From positions 62,001 through 126,000 of the forward strand of contig JBFLYP010000001.1 of NCBI GenBank assembly GCA_040756575.1: DNA of 64,000 nt, given 5' to 3'. A program made the position numbers and the translations under genes. This DNA is from DTYU01 sp040756575 (GTDB lineage: Bacteria > Bacillota > Desulfotomaculia > Desulfotomaculales > Ammonificaceae). The stretch's first letter is position 1. Every line of letters begins with the position of its first letter. Of the stretch, positions 16,494-24,964 are shown piece by piece. The notes beneath the pieces were generated by a model, which searched no databases, had not been told where the DNA came from, and saw only the letters and a list, made by a program, of their open reading frames with translations.

Positions 16494-16499
16494 TGCGCC

Positions 16500-16943
16500 G
16501 TGTTATCACCGAGTTTAGAAGACTACCTGGAAGAAATCTACCGGTTTTCGCTGCAAAACAATATAGTGAGGGCCAGTGACATCGCTGCGTGCCTGAACGT
16601 AACCCTGCCTTCGGTTAACAATGCCATCAGGAGGCTAAGTGACAAAGAATATTTGGTTTACAAAAAATACAGGGAACTGGTACTTACCGAGAAGGGCCGC
16701 ATGGTGGGAAAGTTCCTTGTTAGCAGAAACGCTATCCTGCAAGACTTTTTAAGATCGATTAACTCCAAGTGCGACATAAAAGCAGAAGCGGAAGCGATGG
16801 AGCACTACTTGAGCGTTCCCACCATAAGAGCCATCGAAAACCTTCTTGATTTTTTGGACTCTAACCCTAAGTGCCGGAAAAAGTTTGAAGAACATTGCCG
16901 CCGCCGGAAAGAAAAAGGTTCGGGCCTGAAATGCGAGTACTAA
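16500..16943 (+). CDS. DtxR/MntR-family metal-dependent transcriptional repressor
   Basis: Members of this family sense Fe(II) or Mn(II) and repress metal uptake genes. The 147-residue protein has the typical N-terminal winged helix, with SLEDYLEEIYRFSLQNN, VRASDIAACLNVTLPSVNNA and RRLSDKEYLVYKKYRELVLT. A helical dimerisation/metal domain follows, with AEAMEHYLSVPTIRAIENLL where family members place metal-binding Glu and His residues. The C-terminus is Cys-containing and basic, and the third SH3-like domain is absent, as in MntR-type proteins. The GTG start lies seven bases after GGAGGAGG, supplied by the dispersed repeat. It sits directly before feoAB on the same strand, so iron-dependent control of feoAB is likely. 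Confidence 0.9.
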   Translation: MLSPSLEDYLEEIYRFSLQNNIVRASDIAACLNVTLPSVNNAIRRLSDKEYLVYKKYRELVLTEKGRMVGKFLVSRNAILQDFLRSINSKCDIKAEAEAMEHYLSVPTIRAIENLLDFLDSNPKCRKKFEEHCRRRKEKGSGLKCEY

Positions 16944-17057
16944 CTAATGTTCGGCTGCATTAACTCCCCCTTTTCCGTCACCCCTCAGCCCACAGTGTAA
17001 CGGACGAAAACGGCTGCGCATATTATCCATATTATCAACGTGTTAGACGCGCTTAAC

Positions 17058-17080
17058 TTACTTAAATAAATGCTAAGTAA
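17058..17080 (+). promoter_or_regulatory. Perfect dyad upstream of feoA, candidate operator
   Basis: TTACTTA at 17058-17064 is followed by nine bases and its exact inverse TAAGTAA at 17074-17080, ending 17 bases before the feoA ATG. Seven-base half-sites of the TTA...TAA type and the position over the expected promoter or start fit binding by the DtxR-family protein encoded just upstream. The sequence is not the classical DtxR box, so assignment is inference. Confidence 0.5.
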
Positions 17081-17097
17081 ACTGAGGAGGGCTACCT

Positions 17098-17337
17098 ATG
17101 GCGGGCTTAACAACGTTAAACGCCGTGCCGGTTGGCTCCTTTGCCTTGGTAAGTCACATCCGCGCCGATGGTATGACCCGCAGGCGGTTGTTGGACCTGG
17201 GCTTGGTACCCGGAACCAGGGTGGAGGTGGTCCGCCGCAGCCCCCTGGGTGATCCAATCGCTTATAACATCCGCGGTGCGGTAATTGCACTTCGTAAGGA
17301 AGAATCCAGCAAGGTACTGGTTACTCAGAGCGAGTAA
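17098..17337 (+). CDS. feoA: FeoA, ferrous iron transport accessory protein
   Basis: FeoA is a small SH3-like cytoplasmic protein that assists the FeoB transporter. The 79-residue product has the family features LNAVPVGSFALVSHI, GMTRRRLLDLGLVPGTRVEV and the final beta strand with IRGAVIALRKEES. AGGAGGGCTACCT precedes the ATG. feoB begins 16 bases after its end, so the pair is one operon. A candidate operator lies upstream. Confidence 0.95.
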   Translation: MAGLTTLNAVPVGSFALVSHIRADGMTRRRLLDLGLVPGTRVEVVRRSPLGDPIAYNIRGAVIALRKEESSKVLVTQSE

Positions 17338-17353
17338 GCGTTCAGGGGGAAAA

Positions 17354-19525
17354 ATGCGTACGCTGACCAATCAGTCAAGCAGGCTGCGGGCCGGCAGGGA
17401 GATTTTTAACCTTCCGGTTTCACGCAGCCAGCCTATCATCGCCCTTGCCGGCAATCCCAACACCGGCAAGAGTACTCTATTTAATGCCCTGACCGGACTG
17501 CGCCAACATACCGGCAATTGGCCCGGCAAAACAGTTTTGCAGGCCCGGGGAAGCTTTGTTCGTGACGGCTGTAAGTACACCCTGGTGGACCTGCCCGGTA
17601 CTTATTCCTTATTAGCCAATTCTGTAGAAGAACAGGTGGCTCGGGATTTTATCTGTTTTGCCAAGCCTGATGTAACCGTGGTGGTGGTAGACGCCACGTG
17701 CTTAGAACGTAACTTAAACCTGGCACTCCAGGTTATGGAAATCACCGACAAAGTCATCGTTTGCGTCAACCTGATCGACGAGGCCCGGCGGAAAAGAATT
17801 CATATAGATACAGGCAAATTAGGCGAAAGGCTTGGTTTGCCGGTTGTGGCCACGGCCGCCCGCAGCGGCGAAGGCTTAGCTCAATTAATAGATACGATAA
17901 CCAGCGTCATTAGGGGAAATTTACAGCCAAAACCGAACCGTGTAAAGTACCCTCAAGATATAGAGGAAGCAGTTTCCTTTCTCGAGGCCAAGGTGCGGGC
18001 CCTGCCTGGCAAAGAGCTTAACTCCCGCTGGGTGGCCCTGCGCCTGCTCGAAGGAGATGCAACCATCGCGGAGTATTTGAGAAGGCGCTTAAAAAGAGAA
18101 AGGCTTGCGGGACGGGAGAACGGCTTAATGCAGGCGACCCCGCCGGGTTTGCTCATTGAACAGGCCGGTCAAATTACCGGTTGCAGGCAGAATGAAGTCA
18201 GGGACAAAATTGTAAAAAGTATTTATGAAGCCGCAGAAGAAATTGCAGCCGGTACCGCGGTCCAAACGGGACGAAAGCCCGACTGGGACCGCAAAATTGA
18301 TAATGTTTTGACCTCGCCCGTATTGGGTTTTCCCGTTATGCTCGGACTGCTGGCACTGGCGTTTTGGATAACCCTCACCGGCGCCAACTATCCTTCGACA
18401 GTCCTGGCGGGCGGACTTTTCTGGATAGAAGCACGCCTCACGGATCTTTTTACGGCTGTGAATGCTCCGCCCTGGCTGCACGGTTTTTTTGTGCTCGGGG
18501 TATACCGGTGTTTAGCCTGGGTTGTCTCGGTTATGCTCCCCCCGATGGCCATCTTCTTTCCGCTTTTTACTCTTCTGGAAGATGCGGGCTATCTCCCCCG
18601 GGTGGCCTTCAACCTCGACGGCTTTTTTAAAAAAGCCGGCGCACACGGCAAGCAGGCCTTAACCATGACCATGGGCTTTGGGTGCAACGCGGCCGGCATT
18701 GTCGCCTGCCGTATCATCGAATCGCCCCGGGAAAGGCTCATCGCCGCTCTGACGAACGTTTTTGTACCCTGCAACGGCCGTTTCCCGACCCTAATCGCAC
18801 TGGCCGCGATCTTTGTTGGCGGTGGGGTAACAGTATCTTACAACGGAATTGTGACCACCCTTGCCGTAAGCGGCCTGGTGATTTTCGGTATAGCAATCAC
18901 CCTGTTAGTTTCCCGGCTTTTGTCCGTAACGCTGCTGAAAGGAGTACCGGCATCGTTCACCCTTGAACTGCCGCCCTACAGAAGGCCCCAGGTCGGCCGG
19001 GTGATAATCCGTTCGCTGTTAGACCGGACTGCATTTGTCCTGGCCCGTGCCGTGGTGATTGCCGCCCCCGCCGGCGGGATTATCTGGATCCTGGCCAACA
19101 CCACTGTTGGTGGCGCCAGTATCCTGGACACCGTTGCCGGCTGGCTGGATCCCTTCGCCAGGCTCATGGGGTTAGACGGCTATATACTGCTATCTTTCAT
19201 AGCGGGACTACCGGCTAACGAAATTGTGTTCCCTGTGTTAATCATGAGTTATCTTTCCGGCGGTACGCTTATGGAACTGGGCAGCCTTACAGCCCTGCGC
19301 CACCTTCTGGTCGACCATCACGGGTGGACCTGGCTCACCGCTTTGTGCACCATGCTCTTTATCCTCTGTCACTGGCCCTGCGGCACCACCCTTTACACGA
19401 TCCGCAAAGAGCAGAGCAGCTGGCGCTGGACGGTGCTGGCGGCAATCTTACCAGCAACTGTCGGCGTACTGTTATGTATTATAGTAAATTGCCTCGTACG
19501 TGGATTTGGGCTGGTGCAGGCTTGA
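17354..19525 (+). CDS. feoB: FeoB, ferrous iron transporter with GTPase domain
   Basis: FeoB imports Fe(II) across the cytoplasmic membrane. The 723-residue protein begins with a G domain: G1 IIALAGNPNTGKSTLFNALT, G3 LVDLPGTYSL, G4 VCVNLIDEA. The helical GDI-like region follows, and then two Gate domains within about ten membrane helices, with conserved GFGCNAAGI and VPCNGRFPTLIALAA. The cysteines in these two motifs are the proposed pore cysteines. The frame is open further upstream, overlapping feoA, but GGGGGA before the ATG at 17354 marks the real start. No feoC follows; the next gene is convergent. Confidence 0.96.
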   Translation: MRTLTNQSSRLRAGREIFNLPVSRSQPIIALAGNPNTGKSTLFNALTGLRQHTGNWPGKTVLQARGSFVRDGCKYTLVDLPGTYSLLANSVEEQVARDFICFAKPDVTVVVVDATCLERNLNLALQVMEITDKVIVCVNLIDEARRKRIHIDTGKLGERLGLPVVATAARSGEGLAQLIDTITSVIRGNLQPKPNRVKYPQDIEEAVSFLEAKVRALPGKELNSRWVALRLLEGDATIAEYLRRRLKRERLAGRENGLMQATPPGLLIEQAGQITGCRQNEVRDKIVKSIYEAAEEIAAGTAVQTGRKPDWDRKIDNVLTSPVLGFPVMLGLLALAFWITLTGANYPSTVLAGGLFWIEARLTDLFTAVNAPPWLHGFFVLGVYRCLAWVVSVMLPPMAIFFPLFTLLEDAGYLPRVAFNLDGFFKKAGAHGKQALTMTMGFGCNAAGIVACRIIESPRERLIAALTNVFVPCNGRFPTLIALAAIFVGGGVTVSYNGIVTTLAVSGLVIFGIAITLLVSRLLSVTLLKGVPASFTLELPPYRRPQVGRVIIRSLLDRTAFVLARAVVIAAPAGGIIWILANTTVGGASILDTVAGWLDPFARLMGLDGYILLSFIAGLPANEIVFPVLIMSYLSGGTLMELGSLTALRHLLVDHHGWTWLTALCTMLFILCHWPCGTTLYTIRKEQSSWRWTVLAAILPATVGVLLCIIVNCLVRGFGLVQA

Positions 19526-19564
19526 AGTGCTGACGGCTTTAATCTGAATTCGGGCTGCAACTGT

Positions 19565-20107
19565 TCAGGGTGGCAGAGCTGCGAGGGTATTTTCTTTCAG
19601 CCGTAATTCATAGCGTTCCTCGGTGAGCATTTGGCCCCAGAGCAAGTGGGTTTTTTCCTCGGTCTTTTGAAAGCCGAACGACTTGTAAAGGTGACGTGCC
19701 GCACCAAGGTGCGCAAGCGTCCAAAGGTAGACCGTCTCGAAGCCGTACTCTCTGCAGAAACCAACCGCTTCAGTCAAGAGCGCACGCCCCAAACCCCGGC
19801 CGCGATAGTCCGGGTGGGCGATAAGCCACCGCAGTTGAGCTACCAATTCCGACCGCCCGAAGATGGCAATCGAACCGACAACCCGGCCGTCAACCTCCGC
19901 AACCCAGAGCCTGTCCCGCTCCGGATCACAGGAACCCGCGAACTCGGCAAGCCCCGCGGCAACATACTCTTCAAACGAAAGGTCAAAGCCGAACTCCTGT
20001 GCGTATAAGAGTCCGTGAAGATAAAGCACTTGGCCGAGGTCGCCAGGCTTGCGTTGTCTGATCGTCCATACCTTTGGATCAGAATTGGCTAAAGAATCGG
20101 TTGCCAT
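19565..20107 (-). CDS. GNAT family N-acetyltransferase
   Basis: The 180-residue protein has the GNAT fold. WVAEVDGRVVGSIAIFGR forms strands 2-3, AQLRWLIAHPDYRGRGLGRA contains the acetyl-CoA binding motif A (RGRGLGRA), and the C-terminal motif B region is ETVYLWTLAHLGAARHLYKS. The substrate is unknown. Sequences of this pattern are sometimes fused to MarR regulators, but here the domain stands alone. It is convergent with feoB, and its upstream side faces the decayed tail genes. Confidence 0.88.
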   Translation of the reverse strand: MATDSLANSDPKVWTIRQRKPGDLGQVLYLHGLLYAQEFGFDLSFEEYVAAGLAEFAGSCDPERDRLWVAEVDGRVVGSIAIFGRSELVAQLRWLIAHPDYRGRGLGRALLTEAVGFCREYGFETVYLWTLAHLGAARHLYKSFGFQKTEEKTHLLWGQMLTEERYELRLKENTLAALPP

Positions 20108-20199
20108 TCAGAACCCGCTCCACACCAACCTGAATGCTGACTGCCTCCAACAAAAAGCTTATACTTACAGTATAATCAACGTGAAATGCACTAAGTTAA

Positions 20200-20601
20200 C
20201 TATAGCAGGATTGCAGGTATCCGCTTGAGTTCCAGGTTTGGCGGCTTCAATTCGTGGTTACAGGAGGACGGTGCGTAATTACCGGGGGAGCCGCCGTCGC
20301 CACCCCTAATACAAACGCCCAAATCTCGACCAGCGAAAGATCCCCGGCATAGCGTCAGCGCCTCACGGACACTGTTCCCGATCAGGGCGATGGTGGCCGT
20401 ATTAACCGGCGCAAACACGAACTCGTGGATGCCGCAACCGAAATCCGGGCGCATCACCCGTTCTCCTTTGGACGTACTGAGGATGATCCAGATCGCTTCC
20501 CGGATATCCTGCTCGCCTTCGGACATCCTGATCCTTCCGTCGGCGCCGACCCCTGCGGGAAAGGCCCATCCCTTTCCCAAGAACTCCTTGGCCATGCTCA
20601 T
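20200..20601 (-). pseudogene. Decayed GPW/gp25-type baseplate protein of a contractile tail
   Basis: The first 85 residues match the GPW/gp25 family of phage tails and extracellular contractile injection systems: GKGWAFPAGVGADGRIRMSE, EQDIREAIWIILSTSKGERV and MRPDFGCGIHEFVFAPVNTA. After REALTL the expected C-terminal strands are missing, and the frame continues into unrelated residues, so the end has been lost by deletion or frameshift. It follows the spike/PAAR remnant in the order seen in injection systems. No sheath, tube or ATPase gene is present, so this is a leftover of a former cluster. Confidence 0.75.
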
Positions 20602-20602
20602 T

Positions 20603-21235
20603 TTACCGCCATCCCCGTTTCAACCGATTAAGACCGTCACGCATCCCACCGCTTGTGTTAGGCGCCCCGCTTTCCGCAATCATATCCCCCTGCCGGGCCG
20701 CCGGCAGGCCGTTAATTAAAACCGTCACACTGCCCATCGCAACCATCCCGCCGACGTGCGGCACCGTACCGGAAACCAGCGGGCAGGTATGGAAATCGGC
20801 CGTCGCCCGCCAAGCGGGCATTCCCCCAATCAAAACGTTTGTGCTGCCCGGCCCGGGGCCGAGCGGCGTCCCGTGGCCGGTCATATCCCCGACCCTTGCT
20901 CGCGGCTGTCCCATGTTTCCATCCCCTGTCTGCAACTCCATTTTCATCTTAATAATACTTTCGGGTGCGGTCAATATCTTCACCAGCGCTCCCTGAATCG
21001 TCAATGTCGCACCGGCCTTTACCGTCATCATCCCCCGGCCTCGATCTCGACCATCTGCCCCTTGATCTTCAGGTTCATCGCGCTCTCGATGGTGATGCTG
21101 CTCTGCACGGAATCTCCTGATCGCGTTGCGGCCGGTCTTATCCACTACTTCGATCTTCTCCCCGGGAAGTTTGCAGTTGGATCTGTTGGAGAAACTCGCC
21201 AGGCGAATTTCTCCCCGAATCCTCTCACTTCCCAA
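20603..21235 (-). pseudogene. Frameshifted spike (VgrG/gp5-like) and PAAR-tip remnant of a contractile injection system
   Basis: The C-terminal 120 residues are a clear PAAR-like tip: ARVGDMTGHGTPLGPGPGST, NVLIGGMPAWRATADFHTCP and INGLPAARQGDMIAESGAPN. Upstream, KLPGEKIEVVDKTGRNAI is in this frame. The next stretch makes sense only in another frame, where it reads DSVQSSITIESAMNLKIKG then QMVEIEAG, after which the first frame resumes with MMTVKAGATLTIQGALVKI. Two frameshifts thus interrupt a gp5-like beta-helical spike, and its N-terminus is missing. Taken with the adjacent gp25 fragment, this is a decayed phage-tail or eCIS module. Confidence 0.8.
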
Positions 21236-21537
21236 TGCCTACAGTAGGCAACACCCACCCTGCTGGAGACCTGAACCGGGAAGTCCGGAATCAGATTTAA
21301 AGAATGCCAAAACGCTCAAAGCAGACTCCCGCCGGTACCAACAGGCTCAAAAATAGTCCAAAACAGTTACAGGGCATCACCATTTTGGAAACAGCGGGAA
21401 CCTGTACCGTAAAAAACGCTCATACACAACGGAGATTTTCTTTGAAAGCCGTTTACATTTAACATGACAAGCGTTATCATTGAATCACAACTAAACTGAA
21501 CCGGCATAGCCTTCCTGGTTCCTGGGGGGAGAGAGAA
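21236..21537. other. Gene-free stretch between the spike remnant and the lipoprotein gene
   Basis: No open frame in this 302-base stretch looks coding. It should hold the lost N-terminus of the spike gene and the promoter of the plus-strand lipoprotein gene. The string TCTCACTTCCCAAT at the left edge recurs at about 47611-47626 before the ROK kinase gene, a short match of uncertain meaning. No known RNA or terminator was seen. Confidence 0.4.
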
Positions 21538-22362
21538 GTGAACTTGAAGAAGCCGAAATTATTGGGCTTCATTTGTGTTCTCTGCGGGTTTTTTCTCGCG
21601 CTCTCGCTGCCCGGCTGCCGGCAGCCCGATTCAAAACCTCCTGAAAACCCTGTGGTCGCGAAGCCTGATGAAATGTATATTGTGACAAAAAACTATGCAG
21701 TCAGGGTAAGTGAGAATTCCCCATGGTATAACATCTTCTGGACTATCGCCGACAAGACCTGCAAAGCCGATGCCGGAACCGAAGAAATCTATTGGGACGC
21801 CAGCACCCGCTGCAAAAACAGACTCGCCCGGCCGCCGGTTTCAGGACTTGAAAAGCCCTTTAAACCTGGACAGGTGGTTTTCAAGGAAACCAAAACCGGC
21901 CGGTTGCAAGGCGGCCTGCCGAGCACCTCCCTGGTGCTTTGGTATAAGGAAGTTTCGAAACTGTTTCTCAAGAATGATCCCCTGCCGAGGGTAAAACCCG
22001 AAGTATTCAAACAAGAAATGGCGGCAAGCGGTTACCCCATTGAGGAAACGGCGGAGGGAGCCTTTTACTGGGTGCGCATGATTGTGATACGCCCGGGAGC
22101 CGAAGCCGGAGTAGGAGATAGCGGCGCCGGTGTATCGTACACCCTACTCGTTGAGAACTCAAAGCCTCCCCAGGCTGCAGCCGGTTCCGACCAGGAGCCT
22201 CTACGGGAAAACGGTTCTTTTCACGGTTTCATGTCCCGTCCGGTTGACACCGCGCAATACGACCCGTCACACGACTTTAAGCGCCACCTGCCCCGGTTTG
22301 AAAAAAGGGAGGTTTACAGGGGGAAAAGCTTCTGGCTGGGCAGCTGTAAAGCCGGAGGCTGA
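21538..22362 (+). CDS. Unrecognised lipoprotein
   Basis: This 274-residue protein begins with a signal peptide ending in the lipobox LSLPGC at about residues 22-27, so it should be lipidated at the outer face of the membrane. The mature part has no recognised domain. It is mixed in composition, with aromatic-rich patches such as NSPWYNIFWTIADKTC and GAFYWVRMIVIRPGAEAG and two further cysteines in the first third that could pair. A GTG start follows GGGGGGAGAGAA. It is followed on the same strand by a LysM protein about 150 bases on. Function cannot be stated from sequence. Confidence 0.75.
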   Translation: MNLKKPKLLGFICVLCGFFLALSLPGCRQPDSKPPENPVVAKPDEMYIVTKNYAVRVSENSPWYNIFWTIADKTCKADAGTEEIYWDASTRCKNRLARPPVSGLEKPFKPGQVVFKETKTGRLQGGLPSTSLVLWYKEVSKLFLKNDPLPRVKPEVFKQEMAASGYPIEETAEGAFYWVRMIVIRPGAEAGVGDSGAGVSYTLLVENSKPPQAAAGSDQEPLRENGSFHGFMSRPVDTAQYDPSHDFKRHLPRFEKREVYRGKSFWLGSCKAGG

Positions 22363-22508
22363 CCACAAAGGAACTATCAGCCTGTTTTTTCTTCTCGCCC
22401 ACTTCTACCAAACCTTAGCGACTTGCAGAAGCTTAGACGCCGCTTAACAACACAATTCTCCGGTTCCCGGCATAAATTAGTATGCAACTAATCTTCCAAG
22501 GTGATAGT

Positions 22509-23042
22509 ATGAGCGTTCAAATACCTCCGCCTCCTCCGGTATGCCCGGGGCAAATTTACACGGTACAATATGGCGATACCCTCTTTCTGATCGCCCAGCG
22601 GTTTAACGTGCCGCTTAACGACCTTATCGAGGCAAACCCGCAGATTACCAACCCGGCGTTGATACTCCCCGGACAGCAGATATGCATTCCCACCTTGCCG
22701 GTTCAGTACTGCCTCGTGCTGGAGCCTCCTGCTGGCGTATCGCCGGCGGGCGAGGAAGGAGTGTTCTTGCTCCGCGCGTTCGGCACGGCACGGACCGACA
22801 TCCTGGTGGCCGCCAGGGGGCTGCCGGACCCCGCAGTGTTCGGGGCAACCGCCTATACAACGGTCCTCTCCTGGGACCGCGTAACGTTTGACGTTCCTAT
22901 GAGTCCGATACCAAACCTCCCGGGTGTCTGGGTCGGCAGCGTGACCCAAAGGGAAACCTTTCCGGCAGCCTTCTTCGCACGGGGAAGCGTAGACATCTTT
23001 CCCGGTCCGGTTCTGGGTGCGCCGGCTTCCGAGTGCTTGTAA
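22509..23042 (+). CDS. LysM-domain cell-wall or spore-coat protein
   Basis: The 177-residue protein has one LysM domain at about residues 15-60: YTVQYGDTLFLIAQRFNVPL, then NDLIEANPQI and ILPGQQICIP. LysM binds peptidoglycan-type glycans. The remaining 110 residues form a beta-rich domain of unknown function. A proline-rich N-terminus and no signal peptide resemble SafA/SpoVID-associated and other LysM proteins of spore formers, which are targeted to the spore surface from the mother cell. The ATG at 22509 follows AAGGTGA, so the in-frame ATG nine codons upstream is not needed. Confidence 0.85.
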   Translation: MSVQIPPPPPVCPGQIYTVQYGDTLFLIAQRFNVPLNDLIEANPQITNPALILPGQQICIPTLPVQYCLVLEPPAGVSPAGEEGVFLLRAFGTARTDILVAARGLPDPAVFGATAYTTVLSWDRVTFDVPMSPIPNLPGVWVGSVTQRETFPAAFFARGSVDIFPGPVLGAPASECL

Positions 23043-23159
23043 AAAAAGCTCCGTCGCGAGGCAGGGCAGTTCCCGCTTCCGGAGCCGCTTTGGGCGCATC
23101 CTCAGCTTTCCAAGTGAGACATCATCTCCGTACTTACGAATTGCAATAAGTATGGGCTT

Positions 23160-24608
23160 TTATAGTAGGGATGCGCTGGGTTCAATCACCCGCATGGACT
23201 TCCATTTTCCTCTCAGGAACCGGGCCAGAAAAGCGAGGCCGAGGACGACGATGTACGCTGATGCCGCGAGCCAGCCGGCGAAAATACCCTTGTGCAGGAG
23301 AACAATGGCGGTATAACTTGGGACTATCAGCACGAACAAGGAGACAATCACGTTAATCCACATTACGTAGTGGGTGTCGCCCGCCCCCTTCACAGCCGAA
23401 GCGAAGATGATGTTCATGGTATCGAACAGGGAATACACGGCGACGAAGCGCAGCAGGATGACAACGAGGTTCCGGATCGCTTCAAAGCTTTCCGGGTCGG
23501 CGTTTGCCGCGAAAGGCAGGATGAAGATACCGGGCACAAAAACGTATAGCAGCGAAAGCACAGTCATATAGAAAAAGGTTATGTGGAATCCTGAATAAGC
23601 GCTCCGCTCGGCGATCTCCGGGCGGTCCTCCCCGAGGTACTGCCCTACCAGCACCGATACTGCGATGCCGCACCCTAACATGGGCATAAACGCAACGGTG
23701 TTGATGTTGAAAGCGATGTTTGTCGCAGCAAGGCTGGTTGTCCCTAAAACACCCATAATTAAAACGAATGCGGTAAACCCGGCTATATCTAAAAAGAAAT
23801 GTACCCCGTTCGGTAGACCGAAGCGGATCATTCTCACAAGCAGCGGCCGGTTGACCTGCCATTTGAGGGTACAGTATTCTTTGTTGTACGCTTTTACAGA
23901 AATTAGTAATAGATACAGCAGCAAGGTAAAGCACCCGGAGAGGACCGTTGCTACGGCAGCCCCCTTGATGCCCCATTCGGGAAAGGCGCCGCGGCCGAAT
24001 ATCAGGAGGTAATCTAGTACGACGTTGACCGCCGTCGCAGCGATATTAACCCACATTATCGTCCACGTCTTGCCTCGCCCGGCGTAGAATCCTGCCAGTG
24101 CGGCAGATGCGAGTACGGGGAAAGAGCCAATGCACAAGATCTTGAAGTAAACGACCTCGTTTTCCAGTATCGCAGGATCGTGCCCGATCAGCCCAAAGAT
24201 TTGGCGTGATAAAGGGGCGATGCCGAGCAGGACAAGGCCGCCGATCGCCGAAATGTAGATGCCCTGCCAGACCGCAGGGCCGATCATCTCGTTCCTCCCT
24301 GCACCGTAATACTGGGCAACGAAGGTATCGACGTAGCTCACTGTTCCTAAGAAGATGCAGATAAAGGTAAAATTGAGCATTCCGGCCGGCATGGAGGCCG
24401 CAACCGCCTCCGGAGAGTACCAGGTTAGGAACATGCGATCGACGAAATGCTGCACCGACCACATCCCGGTGGCCAAGATGAGGGGCACTGCCATGGTGAG
24501 GAATTCCCGGTACCCGCCCTCGCACGACCAGCGCCATGAGAGAAAGCCAAGTCCTTTCGAAAAGACGTCAGTGTTGTTCTGCATGCAGGTATACTTTATC
24601 GAAGCCAC
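23160..24608 (-). CDS. MATE family efflux transporter
   Basis: The 482-residue protein has about twelve membrane helices in two six-helix halves and the MATE signatures. These include REFLTMAVPLILATGMWSVQ and VDRMFLTWYSPEAVAASMPA in the first helices and LGTVSYVDTFVAQYYGAGRN. Such transporters export drugs or metabolites using Na+ or H+ gradients. A GTG at 24608 gives full length, but an ATG eight codons later is also possible, since neither has a strong ribosome site. It stands alone, with a gap of 356 bases upstream. Confidence 0.92.
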   Translation of the reverse strand: MASIKYTCMQNNTDVFSKGLGFLSWRWSCEGGYREFLTMAVPLILATGMWSVQHFVDRMFLTWYSPEAVAASMPAGMLNFTFICIFLGTVSYVDTFVAQYYGAGRNEMIGPAVWQGIYISAIGGLVLLGIAPLSRQIFGLIGHDPAILENEVVYFKILCIGSFPVLASAALAGFYAGRGKTWTIMWVNIAATAVNVVLDYLLIFGRGAFPEWGIKGAAVATVLSGCFTLLLYLLLISVKAYNKEYCTLKWQVNRPLLVRMIRFGLPNGVHFFLDIAGFTAFVLIMGVLGTTSLAATNIAFNINTVAFMPMLGCGIAVSVLVGQYLGEDRPEIAERSAYSGFHITFFYMTVLSLLYVFVPGIFILPFAANADPESFEAIRNLVVILLRFVAVYSLFDTMNIIFASAVKGAGDTHYVMWINVIVSLFVLIVPSYTAIVLLHKGIFAGWLAASAYIVVLGLAFLARFLRGKWKSMRVIEPSASLL

Positions 24609-24964
24609 AATCCTTGCCGTCCCCGACCCATGCCTTGGGGCGCTCGTTTGTATAACGCCCCCGTGAGATTATACGACCGTCGCGCCTTTGCAAACTTCTC
24701 CTGCACTATCCGATCTCACCGTGCATACGCAACCGAACCGCGGACGCCGGTTGTGTTCCGGGAGCTATTGTTCGCATTGTATCATCAAAGGAGGGTGGCT
24801 GTCGACCTATTCCCGCGCAAGAGCGTTTTGGGTTTCCAACAGGCTTATCAGTCGGGCCCGGAGGACTGTCTTTCCGGAGGTTCCGGGCCGTTATTACGAA
24901 GAGCATTTCGGCCTATCAGAATGACAAAAGCAGATGTTTTCGGGGCCAACGCAGCGGGTGCTGT
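24609..24964. other. Gene-free stretch between the MATE gene and spoVAF
   Basis: Open frames exist here on both strands but none has family similarity or good start signals. An inverted repeat GGCCCGG/CCGGGCC spans about 24855-24891 and could be a weak stop downstream of spoVAF, although no U-run follows. An AAAGGAGGGTGG string at about 24785-24797 on the plus strand looks like a ribosome site with no credible gene behind it. Confidence 0.4.

Larger units (their letters stand above)
16031..16499. other. Gene-free region filled with dispersed and seven-base repeats
   Basis: This 469-base stretch separates the divergent ychF and DtxR-family genes and must hold both promoters. It contains a left-half copy of the dispersed repeat (16217-16255) and a short run of degenerate heptamers of the type GAGGTTA (about 16291-16320). 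A full-length copy (16347-16493) supplies the ribosome binding site of the DtxR-family gene. Short open frames here fall within the repeats and are not counted as genes. Confidence 0.7.
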
